Assembly (NCBI GenBank): GCA_963728895.1 | Contig: CAVSLM010000006.1 | Location: 62,001 to 126,000 of the forward strand | Direction: 5' to 3' | Length of the DNA: 64,000 bases | From: CAVSLM01 sp963728895 | GTDB lineage: Bacteria; Pseudomonadota; Gammaproteobacteria; JBBQDK01 | Shown: piece after piece, positions 32,197 through 40,863 of the stretch | Layout of the letters: each line of letters opens with the position of its first letter | Position numbering within the stretch: the stretch's first letter is position 1 | Position numbers and translations under genes: made by a program | Notes under the pieces: generated by a model | What the model saw: only the letters and a program-made list of their open reading frames with translations | Database searches by the model: none | Told to the model about the DNA's origin: nothing

Positions 32197-32952
32197 ATGA
32201 GGATCCTGGTCAGCAATGACGATGGGTGCCAGGCCGCCGGTATTCTCCACTTGGCCGAAACGCTCGCCGGAATTGCCGAAGTCACCATCGTCGCCCCCGA
32301 TCGGGACCGCAGCGGGGCGAGCAACTCCCTGACCCTCGATGTGCCGATCCGCGCCACGGTAATGGAGAACGGATTCATCCGCGTCGACGGCACGCCGACC
32401 GACTGCGTGCACCTCGCGATCACCGGACTGCTGGAATACGAGCCCGACATGGTGGTGTCGGGGATCAACGCCGGCGCCAATCTCGGCGACGACGTGCTGT
32501 ATTCGGGCACGGTCGCCGCGGCGATGGAAGGGCGTTTTCTGGGGCTGCCGGCCATTGCCGTATCGCTCATCGCCGGTCAGCCGCGCTACTACGAGACCGC
32601 CGCACGTGTGGCGCGCGAGCTGGTGCTGCGCCTGCAATCCGATCCGCTGCCCGCGGATACCATCCTCAACGTCAACGTTCCCGACCTGCCGTGGGAGCAG
32701 CTGGCAGGCTTTGCGGCAACCCGCCTCGGTCATCGCCACAAGGCCGAGCCGGTGGTGAAAAGCACCGATCCGCGCGGACGAGTCATCTACTGGGTGGGAC
32801 CGGCCGGTGCCGAGCAGGACGCAGGCCCTGGCACCGACTTCCATGCGGTGCGCGCACGCCAGGTGTCCATCACGCCGATCCAGGTGGACCTCACGCGCTA
32901 TAAGGCGCTCGACCAGGTCGCCGGCTGGCTGCGCGGACTGGCACGCGCATGA
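32197..32952 (+). CDS. surE: 5'/3'-nucleotidase SurE
   Basis: SurE is a metal-dependent phosphatase acting on nucleoside monophosphates and short polyphosphate, linked to stationary-phase survival. The start MRILVSNDDGCQAAGI contains the metal Asp pair. APDRDRSGASNSLTLD, VDGTPTDCVHLAI, VSGINAGANLGDDVLYSGTVAAAMEGRFLG and LNVNVP are the family motifs. It has 251 residues (E. coli 253). A TATAGT at 32161-32166 could be a -10 box, but no good -35 box accompanies it. The stop overlaps the pcm ATG. Confidence 0.97.
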   Translation: MRILVSNDDGCQAAGILHLAETLAGIAEVTIVAPDRDRSGASNSLTLDVPIRATVMENGFIRVDGTPTDCVHLAITGLLEYEPDMVVSGINAGANLGDDVLYSGTVAAAMEGRFLGLPAIAVSLIAGQPRYYETAARVARELVLRLQSDPLPADTILNVNVPDLPWEQLAGFAATRLGHRHKAEPVVKSTDPRGRVIYWVGPAGAEQDAGPGTDFHAVRARQVSITPIQVDLTRYKALDQVAGWLRGLARA

Positions 32953-33611
32953 AACCGTCATCGATCCGCGGCATCGGCATGACTTCGCAGCGCACCCGCG
33001 AGCGCCTGGTGCAACGGCTGCGCGAGGAAGGAGTCCGCAATCCCATCGTACTCGAGGCCGTGCGCACCACGCCGCGGCATTTGTTCGTGGACGAGGCGCT
33101 GGAGAGCCGCGCCTATGACGACATCGCGCTGCCCATCGGTCACGGCCAGACCATCTCCCAGCCCTACATCGTTGCGCGCATGACCGAGCTGGTGCTGGGC
33201 TCGATCGTGCCGGACAAGGTGCTGGAGATCGGAACCGGGTCGGGCTATCAGACGGCGCTGCTGGCGCAGCTGGTGCCGCGGGTCTACACGGTGGAACGCC
33301 TCGGCGCTCTGTTGCAGTCGGCGCGGCGCAAGCTGAACAGCTTGCAGCTGCGCAATGTACGGTTCCGTCATGGCGACGGCGCGGCAGGTTGGATAGAGCA
33401 CGCTCCGTATCCGGCGATCCTGGTAACTGCCGCACCGGAAACGCTGCCCATGGGCCTGCTCGAGCAGCTGGAGCAAGGTGGGCGCCTGGTACTGCCTCTG
33501 GGGCAGCGCCGCGCCCAGGTACTCAGTGTGATCACCCGTACCACGGAAGGCTACGACCAGGTCGATCTCGAGCCGGTGAGCTTCGTGCCCCTGCTGGGGG
33601 GCATGTCCTGA
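32949..33611 (+). CDS. pcm: Protein-L-isoaspartate O-methyltransferase
   Basis: Pcm methylates isoaspartyl residues in aged proteins using S-adenosylmethionine, starting their repair. The SAM motif I is VLEIGTGSGYQTALLAQL; VYTVERL is the post-I region; RHLFVDEALESRAYDDIALPIGHGQTISQPYIV is the substrate-binding region before it. LVLPLGQR and the end PLLGGMS are typical. It has 220 residues. The ATG overlaps the surE stop and its own stop overlaps the next ATG by one base, so surE, pcm, yqaA and nlpD are likely one transcript. Confidence 0.96.
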   Translation: MKPSSIRGIGMTSQRTRERLVQRLREEGVRNPIVLEAVRTTPRHLFVDEALESRAYDDIALPIGHGQTISQPYIVARMTELVLGSIVPDKVLEIGTGSGYQTALLAQLVPRVYTVERLGALLQSARRKLNSLQLRNVRFRHGDGAAGWIEHAPYPAILVTAAPETLPMGLLEQLEQGGRLVLPLGQRRAQVLSVITRTTEGYDQVDLEPVSFVPLLGGMS

Positions 33612-34189
33612 TGGGCCTTTTCGGGGCGCTGTATACGCGGGTGATGAGATGGTCGGTTCACCCGCATGCGCCACGATATCTGGCGGCCCTGAGCTTTGCG
33701 GAGTCCTCGTTCTTCCCCGTTCCCCCTGACGTGATGCTGGCTCCGATGGCGCTGGCGACGCCGGCGCGGGCCTGGCGCTACGCTGCGATCACCACGCTGG
33801 CCTCGGTGGTCGGTGGACTGTTTGGCTACCTGATCGGTGCCCTGGCACTGGAGGCGGTGCTGCCGCTCATCCAGCACGCCGGTTACGGGCCGCAGTACGA
33901 TCTGGTTCAGACCTGGTTTCAGCGTTGGGGATTTTGGGCGTTGTTCGCCGCCGGTTTCTCTCCCATCCCGTACAAGCTCTTCACCATCGCCAGCGGCGCC
34001 GTGTCCATGGCGCTGCCGCCTTTCGTACTGGCTTCGTTGCTGGGCCGGGGGATGCGCTTCTTCCTGGTCGCCGGCCTGATGGTATGGGGTGGCGCGCCCA
34101 TGCAGCGCGTCCTGCTGCAGTATGTCGATCGCATCGGATGGGCACTGGCCGCCTTGGCGGCTGTGGCTTATCTGGTCTTTCGGGGCTGA
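33611..34189 (+). CDS. yqaA: YqaA-family SNARE-associated (DedA-like) membrane protein
   Basis: This is a 192-residue membrane protein of the DedA/SNARE-associated superfamily. LSFAESSFFPVPPDVMLAPMAL is the first re-entrant signature, with Glu and Pro residues typical of the fold. YAAITTLASVVGGLFGYLIGAL is a membrane helix, and FSPIPYKLFTIASGAVSMALPPFVLASLLGRGMRF is the second signature with the conserved Arg. Relatives move undecaprenyl phosphate or other lipids across the membrane; the role of YqaA itself is not settled. It has ATGA-type overlaps with pcm and nlpD. Confidence 0.9.
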   Translation: MGLFGALYTRVMRWSVHPHAPRYLAALSFAESSFFPVPPDVMLAPMALATPARAWRYAAITTLASVVGGLFGYLIGALALEAVLPLIQHAGYGPQYDLVQTWFQRWGFWALFAAGFSPIPYKLFTIASGAVSMALPPFVLASLLGRGMRFFLVAGLMVWGGAPMQRVLLQYVDRIGWALAALAAVAYLVFRG

Positions 34190-35016
34190 TGACCGGGTGG
34201 CGGGCTGGCGGATGGGCGCTGTTGGCGGGAGTTGTCCTCGTCCTCGGGTGCGGCGGACCGGTAGTGCGGGCGCCGGTCGGCGAGGGTCGCAGCTATAGCC
34301 GGGCGCGGGCGCACCGGGTGCCGTCCTCCGGCGCCGGCTATCACTTCGTGCGGACCGGCGAGACGCTCTATTCGATAGCCTTTGAGCACGGCAGCGACTA
34401 CCGGGCCCTCGCCCGCTGGAACGGCATCGGCCCCCCGTATCTGATCTATCGCGGCCAGCGGCTGCAACTGACGCCGCCGGCGCCGGCCGCCGGACCGCCG
34501 ATGGCCGCTCGGTTCGCGCAGCGCCCAGCGGTCGCCGCGCCCGCGCCACCTTCCGCGACGCAGCCCGCCATCCACGCGCCTCGACCGACGGTGATCATCA
34601 AGAGCGAGCCTACCCGAGAACCCGACGCCGAGCTGCCGGCGGGTCCGATACGCTGGACCTGGCCGGCGGAGGGTCGGGTGGTGCACCGCTATACGACCGA
34701 TGCAACGGGCAACAAAGGCATCGAGATCAACGGGCGCCGCGGTGAGCCGGTGCGCGCCGCGGCTGCCGGGCGCGTGGTCTACAGCGGGAACGGTCTGCTC
34801 GGCTATGGCAATCTGGTGATCATCAAGCACGATGCCAGCCTGCTGAGCGCCTATGCCTACAACCGGACGTTGTTGGTTCAGCAGGGCGATCGCGTGGATG
34901 CCGGGCAGAAGATCGCGGAGATGGGGAGTAACCGTTCCAATGAGCCGGTGCTGCATTTCGAGATCCGGCGCGACGGCAAACCGCAGGACCCGCTGTCGTT
35001 TCTTCCCAAGCGCTGA
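34189..35016 (+). CDS. nlpD: NlpD-like lipoprotein: LysM plus LytM (M23) domain
   Basis: NlpD activates the amidase AmiC at the septum. A signal sequence (LLAGVVLVLGCGG) ends in a lipobox with Cys near residue 21. A LysM domain follows at about residues 47-90 (YHFVRTGETLYSIAFEHGSDY). A Pro/Ala-rich linker leads to the LytM domain from IRWTWPAEGRVVHRY through NKGIEINGRRGEPVRAAAAGRVVYSG to VLHFEIRRDGKPQDPL. The zinc ligands of active M23 enzymes are missing (NKGIEI where HxxxD is usual), as in E. coli NlpD, so it is an activator rather than an enzyme. It has 275 residues. It precedes rpoS. Confidence 0.95.
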   Translation: MTGWRAGGWALLAGVVLVLGCGGPVVRAPVGEGRSYSRARAHRVPSSGAGYHFVRTGETLYSIAFEHGSDYRALARWNGIGPPYLIYRGQRLQLTPPAPAAGPPMAARFAQRPAVAAPAPPSATQPAIHAPRPTVIIKSEPTREPDAELPAGPIRWTWPAEGRVVHRYTTDATGNKGIEINGRRGEPVRAAAAGRVVYSGNGLLGYGNLVIIKHDASLLSAYAYNRTLLVQQGDRVDAGQKIAEMGSNRSNEPVLHFEIRRDGKPQDPLSFLPKR

Positions 35017-35505
35017 ACGACAGCGAGGTTCGCCTGCGGGCGGCCTGGTCGAGCGCACCTTCCTCGCGTTGTCGTCCACCGTACCCGCAGCCCATGTATG
35101 CGAGGCTGCAGACTAGGGAAATCCCTGAGCCCCATGCAGGCAAATCCGGATTTTCTCCCCACAGGTGCTGCCGTAGCCTCAGCTTTCCACCCGCCGGCCA
35201 GGGATGGCGAGAACCGGGGCCCGCCGGGCGGCCGCGGGTACAGGGAACCATTCACCTCGTGGCGCGTTCAGAGATGCCAGGGGAAGCCAATCCGATAGGG
35301 GCAACCCGCAGCAGGGGTAGCGGGGTCTTGCTGGCGATGGCGCTACGGCGTGGTCGCTGGCGCTTGAATGAACCCAATCGATGGGAGCGTTCGCGCGGCG
35401 CCGTTTACCGCAACGCTTTGGCACAGAGTACTTGGAGGCCGGACCTGCAGGGCGCAAGCGGCGCTTCGCAGGGGCGGCGGATCGTTCATCAGGAAGGGGA
35501 GCACC
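35017..35505 (+). other. Long nlpD-rpoS intergenic region with palindromes
   Basis: There are 489 bases without a credible gene. The 5' part has AGGGAAATCCCT-like symmetry at 35115-35126 and a perfect 12-mer palindrome AAATCCGGATTT at 35142-35153; both contain AAATCC half-sites. Next come the short hairpin GCCA-GGGA-TGGC (35197-35208) and a GCCCG-C-CGGGC hairpin (35219-35229), with CAGGGA recurring at 35199 and 35251, in the style of an interspersed REP-like element. The last part is an rpoS leader ending in a strong ribosome site, AGGAAGGGGA at 35491-35500. I could not place a promoter with confidence. Confidence 0.5.
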
Positions 35506-36527
35506 ATGGCCAAGTTTGCTCGTCAGTCAGCAGCGCAGTTGTTGGAAGAAGATGCGCCGGTCGGCGATGCGCAAGCGGTGCCGCAGTGTGAAGAGGAGTC
35601 CGACGAGGGGGTGGTGGTGGCCGTCGAGGAAGAGAATGTCGAAGCGAGACCGAAGCCGAGCCGGTATATGCGCCGGGCGAGTCGCCGGACGGGCAGCTCG
35701 ATGCGACGCGCCTCTACCTCGGCGAGATCGGCTACTCGCCGCTGCTCACCGCCGAGGAGGAGGTGCGCTTCGGACGCCTGGCGCGGCGCGGCAACCCTGC
35801 GGCACGCAACCGCATGATCGAGAGCAACCTGCGTCTGGTGGTGAAGATCGCCCGCCGTTACATGGGCCGCGGCCTGGCGCTGCTCGACCTCATCGAGGAG
35901 GGCAACCTGGGGCTGATCCGGGCGGTGGAGAAATTCGACCCGGAGCGCGGCTTTCGCTTCTCGACCTATGCCACGTGGTGGATCCGCCAGACCATCGAGC
36001 GGGCGATCATGAACCAGACGCGCACCATCCGCCTGCCGATCCACGTGGTGAAGGAGCTCAATGTCTATCTGCGTGCCGCGCGCCAGCTCGCCCAGGCGCT
36101 CGATCACGAGCCGAGCGCCGAGGATATTGCGCAGCTGCTGGGCAAGCCGGTGGAGGACGTCAAGCGCATGCTGGGCTTGAGCGAGCGGGTGACTTCGGTC
36201 GACACCCCGATCGGCAAGGACACCGAGAAGTCGCTGCTCGATGCCATCCCCGACGAGAACAACCCCGACCCCTGCGAGATGCTGCAGGACGAGGACATGC
36301 ATGCCAATCTGGAGTGCTGGCTGGCGCAGCTCAACGACAAGCAGCGCGAGGTGGTGGAGCGCCGCTACGGGCTGCATGGGCGCAAGAGCGCGACGCTGGA
36401 GGAGGTGGGCGATGAGATCGGGCTGACCCGCGAGCGGGTGCGCCAGATCCAGATCGATGCGCTGAAGCGCCTGCGCGAAATCCTCGAGGGCGAGGGCTTC
36501 TCCGGCGAGGCGCTGTTCGCCCACTGA
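35506..36527 (+). pseudogene. rpoS: RNA polymerase sigma factor RpoS, frame broken by one base
   Basis: RpoS is the stationary-phase and general stress sigma factor. The ATG at 35506 (AGGAAGGGGA upstream) begins an acidic head (EEESDEGVVVAVEEENVEA) that then loses frame. In another frame the protein continues as EPVYAPGESPDGQLDATRLYLGEIGYSPLLT, ESNLRLVVKIARRYMGRGLALLDLIEEGNLGLIRAVEKFD and RFSTYATWWIRQTIERAI (region 2), regions 3 and 4, and EEVGDEIGLTRERVRQIQ to the stop at 36527. Adding one base near 35647 (making GCG GAG ACC) restores ~340 residues. It is most likely a sequence error, although rpoS loss does occur in cultured strains. Confidence 0.92.
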
Positions 36528-36543
36528 AGGGCACCAGTTCTTT

Positions 36544-36915
36544 TCAGATCATCAGTAACGCGGCGGCGACGCGGCGGCCTTCGCCCATCAGCACGTTGTA
36601 GGTGCGGCACGCGGCCGCGGTGTTCATCACTTCCAGACCGATGCGCCGGTGCAGCAGCAGCTGCGTGATTCGCGGATGCAGAAAGCGCCACTCGGCGCCG
36701 GTGCCGAGCAGCACGATTTCCGGCTCCAGATCGGCAAGTGCAGCGATATGCACGGCGTGCAGGTCGGCGAACACCTGCGGGGGCCAGTCGCGCACGATCC
36801 GCTCGGGCAGGATGATCACGCTACGCACGATGCGCTCCTCGTTTACCATCACTGCGCCTGGAGCGTAGCTGCGGATGCGGTTGGCAGGTCCGCTGGATTC
36901 GAGCGACAGTTTCAT
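36544..36915 (-). CDS. Mth938-like domain (DUF498) protein
   Basis: This 123-residue protein has the Mth938/Xcc1710 fold pattern: IRSYAPGAVMVNEERIVRSVIILPERIVRDW, then PEIVLLGTGAEWRFLHPRIT and the closing GLEVMNTAAACRTYNVLMGEGRRVAAALL. The GTG-x motif and NTxAACRTYNxL are hallmarks. Human and bacterial relatives (NDUFAF3-like) assist respiratory complex assembly in mitochondria; the bacterial role is unknown. The start is the ATG at 36913-36915. It converges with rpoS (16 bases between ends) and is divergent from alaC. Confidence 0.88.
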   Translation of the reverse strand: MKLSLESSGPANRIRSYAPGAVMVNEERIVRSVIILPERIVRDWPPQVFADLHAVHIAALADLEPEIVLLGTGAEWRFLHPRITQLLLHRRIGLEVMNTAAACRTYNVLMGEGRRVAAALLMI

Positions 36916-37092
36916 GCTCTGAAGATACAAGACGGATGCGGGGCTTGCCACCCGCACCCGCGATGCGGCATGCGTACAGCGGCTCGTTGACAGCATTTCC
37001 CCCCCCCAGTAATGTGTCACCTCTTTCCCGGCTGCCAGGCTAGCGCGGAAATCTCACCAGCCGGCCGGGGCAACCAGCAGCGGGACGCGCAT

Positions 37093-38304
37093 TTGTTCGA
37101 AGAGTTCGCCAGAATCCAGCGACTGCCCCCTTACGTATTCAACATCGTCAACGAGTTGAAGGCCAAGGCGCGCGCGCGCGGGGAGGACATCATCGACTTC
37201 GGCATGGGCAATCCCGATCAGCCCACGCCGCCGCACATCGTCGCCAAGCTGGTCGAGGTCGCGCAGCGCGGCGACACCCATCGCTACTCGGTCTCGAAAG
37301 GCATTCCGCGCCTGCGTCGGGCCATCTGCAACTGGTACCGCCAGCGCTATCAGGTGGAGCTCGACCCGGAGACGCAGGCGATCGTCACCATCGGGTCGAA
37401 GGAGGGGCTGGCGCACCTGGCGCTCGCAACCATGGGACCGGGCGATGCAGTGCTGGTCCCGAATCCGGCCTATCCCATACACCCGTACGGATTCGTCATC
37501 GCCGGGGCCGACATTCGCCACGTGCCGCTGGTGCCGGGTGTCGATTTCTTCGCCGAGCTGCAGAAGGCGCTTCAGGATTCCTGGCCCAAGCCCAAGATGC
37601 TGGTGCTGAACTTTCCCGGCAACCCGACCACGCAGTGCGTCGAGCTGGAATTCTTCGAGAAAGTCATCGCCGTCGCTCGCGAGCACCAGATTTGGGTGGT
37701 GCACGATCTCGCCTACGCCGACCTGGTGTTCGACGGCTATGTCGCGCCTTCCATCCTGCAGGTACCGGGCGCGAAGGAAGTCTCCGTCGAATCCTTCACG
37801 CTGTCCAAAAGCTACAACATGCCGGGATGGCGCGTGGGTTTCGTGTGTGGCAACGAACACCTGGTGGGCGCCCTGGCGCGCATGAAGTCCTATCACGACT
37901 ACGGATTGTTCACGCCCATCCAGGTGGCGGCGATCACTGCGCTGGAGGGACCGCAGGAGTGTGTGGCCCAGATCCGCGACAACTATCGCCGGCGGCGCGA
38001 CGTGCTTTGCGACGGGCTGTCGTCGATCGGCTGGCAGGTGCGGCGGCCGAAGGCGACCATGTTCGTGTGGGCGCAGATCCCGGAGCCGTTCCGCCACCTG
38101 GGATCGCTGGAGTTCGCCAAGCAGTTGCTGCAGGAGGCCAAGGTCGCAGTCTCGCCGGGGATCGGGTTCGGAAGTTATGGAGACGATCACGTGCGTTTCG
38201 GACTGATCGAGAACGAACATCGGACGCGGCAGGCGATCCGGGGAATCCGCGACTTCTTCCGCCGCAGCGCACGGATCCCGGCGACACGGCAGAGCGGCGC
38301 GTGA
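37093..38304 (+). CDS. alaC: Alanine-type aminotransferase (AlaC family, class I/II PLP enzyme)
   Basis: This fold-type I PLP aminotransferase probably makes alanine from pyruvate and glutamate. Family motifs are RLPPYVFNIVNELK, IIDFGMGNPDQPTPPHIV, GSKEGLAHLALA, PNPAYPIHPYG, NFPGNPTTQCVEL, VHDLAYADLVFDGY and the Lys motif FTLSKSYNMPGWRVGF. The TTG at 37093 (GGGA upstream) matches the start of homologues; an in-frame ATG at 37012, just after a run of nine C, would add 27 unconserved residues. It has 403 residues. The stop overlaps the GTG of hom, forming alaC-hom-thrC, so it may supply or drain the same amino-acid pool. Confidence 0.92.
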   Translation: MFEEFARIQRLPPYVFNIVNELKAKARARGEDIIDFGMGNPDQPTPPHIVAKLVEVAQRGDTHRYSVSKGIPRLRRAICNWYRQRYQVELDPETQAIVTIGSKEGLAHLALATMGPGDAVLVPNPAYPIHPYGFVIAGADIRHVPLVPGVDFFAELQKALQDSWPKPKMLVLNFPGNPTTQCVELEFFEKVIAVAREHQIWVVHDLAYADLVFDGYVAPSILQVPGAKEVSVESFTLSKSYNMPGWRVGFVCGNEHLVGALARMKSYHDYGLFTPIQVAAITALEGPQECVAQIRDNYRRRRDVLCDGLSSIGWQVRRPKATMFVWAQIPEPFRHLGSLEFAKQLLQEAKVAVSPGIGFGSYGDDHVRFGLIENEHRTRQAIRGIRDFFRRSARIPATRQSGA

Positions 38305-39612
38305 ATCCGGTGAACGTGGGACTGCTGGGGCTCGGTACCGTCGGCGGCGGAACGGTGAACGTGCTGGCGCGCAATGCCGAGGAGATCACGCGCCGCGCCG
38401 GTCGCGGCATCCGCATCAGCCACGCCGCCGCGCGCGAGGTGAGGAATCCGGCGATCCGCAGTCTGGAGGGCATAGCGGTCGGCAGCGATGCCTTCGCGCT
38501 CGTCGATCATCCCGAGGTACAGATCGTCGTCGAACTGTTCGGCGGCTACGAGCCTGCACGCGAGCTGGTGCTTCGCGCCATCGCCAATGGCAAGCATGTT
38601 GTCACTGCCAACAAGGCGCTCATCGCACGCCATGGCAACGAGATTTTCGCAGCAGCCAGCGCCGCGGGCGTAATGGTGGCCTTCGAAGCTGCGGTGGCCG
38701 GCGGCATCCCCATCATCAAGGCGGTACGCGAGGGGCTCGCCGGCAACCGCATCAACTGGGTGGCGGGCATCATCAACGGCACCGGCAACTTCATCCTTAC
38801 GGAGATGCGCGACAAGGGCCGCGAGTTTGCCGACGTGCTTGCCGAGGCCCAGGCGCTCGGCTATGCCGAGGCAGATCCCACTTTCGACGTCGAAGGCATC
38901 GATGCGGCGCACAAACTGACGATCCTGGCCTCCATCGCCTTCGGTGTGCCGCTGCAATTCGACAAGGTCTACACCGAGGGCATCAGCCGCATCACACGCG
39001 GTGACGTCGCCAATGCCGAGGAGCTCGGCTACCGCATCAAGCACCTGGGCATCGCACGGCGTACCGAAGAGGGGATCGAGCTGCGTGTGCATCCAACGCT
39101 CATTCCCTATCGCCGGCTGATCGCCAACGTGGACGGAGTGATGAATGCCGTGCTGGTGCATGGCGACGCCGTCGGGCCCGACCCTGTACTATGGTGCGGG
39201 CGCGGGTGCGGAGCCGACCGCCTCGGCGGTCGTTGCCGATCTGGTGGACGTGGTGCGCACGCTCACCGCGGACCCGGAGAACCGGGTGCCGCACCTGGCC
39301 TTCCAGCCCGACGCGCTGTCGGACCTCCCCGTCCTGCCCATGGAGGAGGTGGATACGGCCTATTACCTGCGCATGCTCGCAAGCGACCGGCCGGGCGTGC
39401 TGGCGGAGGTCACCCGCATCCTCGGCGATCTCGGCATCAGCATCGAAGCGATCCTGCAGAAGGAACCGGAGTCGGACGCCGTCGAGGTGCCAATCATCAT
39501 GCTCACGCACCGCATCCGTGAGCGCCACATGAACGAAGCCATACGTCGCATCGAGGCGCTGGACAGCATCGCCGGGACGGTCACCCGCATACGTCTGGAG
39601 ACCCTGAAGTAG
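38301..39612 (+). pseudogene. hom: Homoserine dehydrogenase, frame broken by one base
   Basis: Hom reduces aspartate semialdehyde to homoserine for threonine and methionine. The GTG at 38301 overlaps the alaC stop and starts MNPVNVGLLGLGTVGGGTVNVL, the NAD(P) fold. VTANKALIARHG, EAAVAGGIPIIKAV, GIINGTGNFILTEM and GYAEADPTFDVEGIDAAHKL include the catalytic Lys/Asp regions. The frame breaks after VHGDAVG and resumes as TLYYGAGAGAEPTASAVVADLVD, then an ACT domain (RMLASDRPGVLAEVTRILGDLGISIEAI) to the stop at 39612. Removing one C of the CCC at 39177-39179 gives GPTLYYG and a normal ~436-residue enzyme. Confidence 0.92.
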
Positions 39613-39699
39613 CGAAACGCCTGCCCGAAGCCGCGCGGTGCAACCTGCGGCGCGCCGATGCGCGGTGTGCCGGACAAACTTCCCAAGGAGTCAGTCCCC

Positions 39700-40842
39700 A
39701 TGTCGTTTCATCCGCGCTACACCGGACTGATCGAGAAATACCGCGATCGCCTGCCGGTGCCCGACGACGCCCGCATCATCAGCCTCGGCGAGGGAAACAC
39801 GCCGCTGATCCGCCTGGGCAATATCGCGCGCGCGCTGGGCCGGGAAGTCGACATCTACGTCAAATACGAAGGCCTTAATCCGACCGGATCCTTCAAGGAC
39901 CGCGGCATGACCATGGCCGTGACCAAAGCGGTGGAGCAGGGCAGCCGGGCCATCATCTGCGCGTCCACCGGCAACACCTCGGCCTCGGCGGCGGCCTACG
40001 CGGCGCGTGCCGGCATCACCGCCTTCGTGGTAATCCCGGACGGCAAGATCGCGCTCGGCAAGCTGGCGCAGGCCATGATGCATGGCGCCGTAGTGCTGCA
40101 GATCCGGGGTAACTTCGATGCCGGCATGAACCTGGTGAAGCAGGTGGCAGAGCAGGCACCGGTGACGCTGGTCAACTCGGTCAATCCCTACCGCCTGCAG
40201 GGACAGAAGACCGCCGCGTTCGAGATCATCGAGGAACTCGGCAGGGCGCCCGACTTTCACTGCCTGCCGGTCGGTAACGCCGGCAATATCACCGCGCACT
40301 GGATCGGATATTGCGAATACTCCAGCGCCGGCGGCGAACACGTGACGCACGCCTGCACCTTCTGCAAGGGTCACTGCCGCTATGCGGGCGGTGCCGCGGT
40401 CGGCAGCCGTCCGACCATGGTGGGCTACCAGGCCGCCGGTGCGGCGCCCTTCCTGCGCGGCGAGATGGTCGATGAGCCGGAGACGGTGGCGACCGCCATC
40501 CGCATTGGCCATCCGCAGTCCTGGAAACAGGCCTGGACCGTGCAGGAGGAGTCGCACGGCTGGTTCGACGAGCTGACCGACGAGGAGATCCTCGCGGCCC
40601 AGAAGCTGCTGGCCCAGCGCGAGGGAATTTTCTGCGAGCCGGCATCGGCGGCTTCCATCGCCGGCGCCCTGCGCGACATCGAGCACGGCCGGATTCCCGA
40701 GGGTAGCTCAGTGGTCTGCACCCTTACCGGACATGGACTCAAGGATCCGGACACGGCGATCCGTCAGAGCGGGGCCGAGATGGTCACCATCGACGCTGAA
40801 CTGCGGGCCATCCAGAACGCCATCGCCAATCGCATTTCCTGA
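39700..40842 (+). CDS. thrC: Threonine synthase with Cys-rich insertion
   Basis: ThrC converts O-phosphohomoserine to threonine with PLP. The ATG at 39700 has an AAGGAG site nine bases upstream and gives 380 residues. SLGEGNTPLIRL, the PLP Lys in NPTGSFKDRGMTMA, CASTGNTSASAAAYAARAG and PVGNAGNITAHWIGY are the standard motifs. An unusual loop after that contains C205, C219, C222 and C226 (CTFCKGHC), where many ThrC proteins have only a short linker before VGYQAAGAAPFLRG. Such a C-x2-C-x3-C cluster could hold zinc or iron; this is inference. Last gene of alaC-hom-thrC. Confidence 0.95.
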   Translation: MSFHPRYTGLIEKYRDRLPVPDDARIISLGEGNTPLIRLGNIARALGREVDIYVKYEGLNPTGSFKDRGMTMAVTKAVEQGSRAIICASTGNTSASAAAYAARAGITAFVVIPDGKIALGKLAQAMMHGAVVLQIRGNFDAGMNLVKQVAEQAPVTLVNSVNPYRLQGQKTAAFEIIEELGRAPDFHCLPVGNAGNITAHWIGYCEYSSAGGEHVTHACTFCKGHCRYAGGAAVGSRPTMVGYQAAGAAPFLRGEMVDEPETVATAIRIGHPQSWKQAWTVQEESHGWFDELTDEEILAAQKLLAQREGIFCEPASAASIAGALRDIEHGRIPEGSSVVCTLTGHGLKDPDTAIRQSGAEMVTIDAELRAIQNAIANRIS

Positions 40843-40863
40843 CCCCGGACGGGGTGGGCCAAG

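Noticed and set aside
35094..35591. An open frame across the nlpD-rpoS gap as a new gene.
   Set aside because: No motif or ribosome site; it crosses the palindromes and runs into rpoS out of frame.
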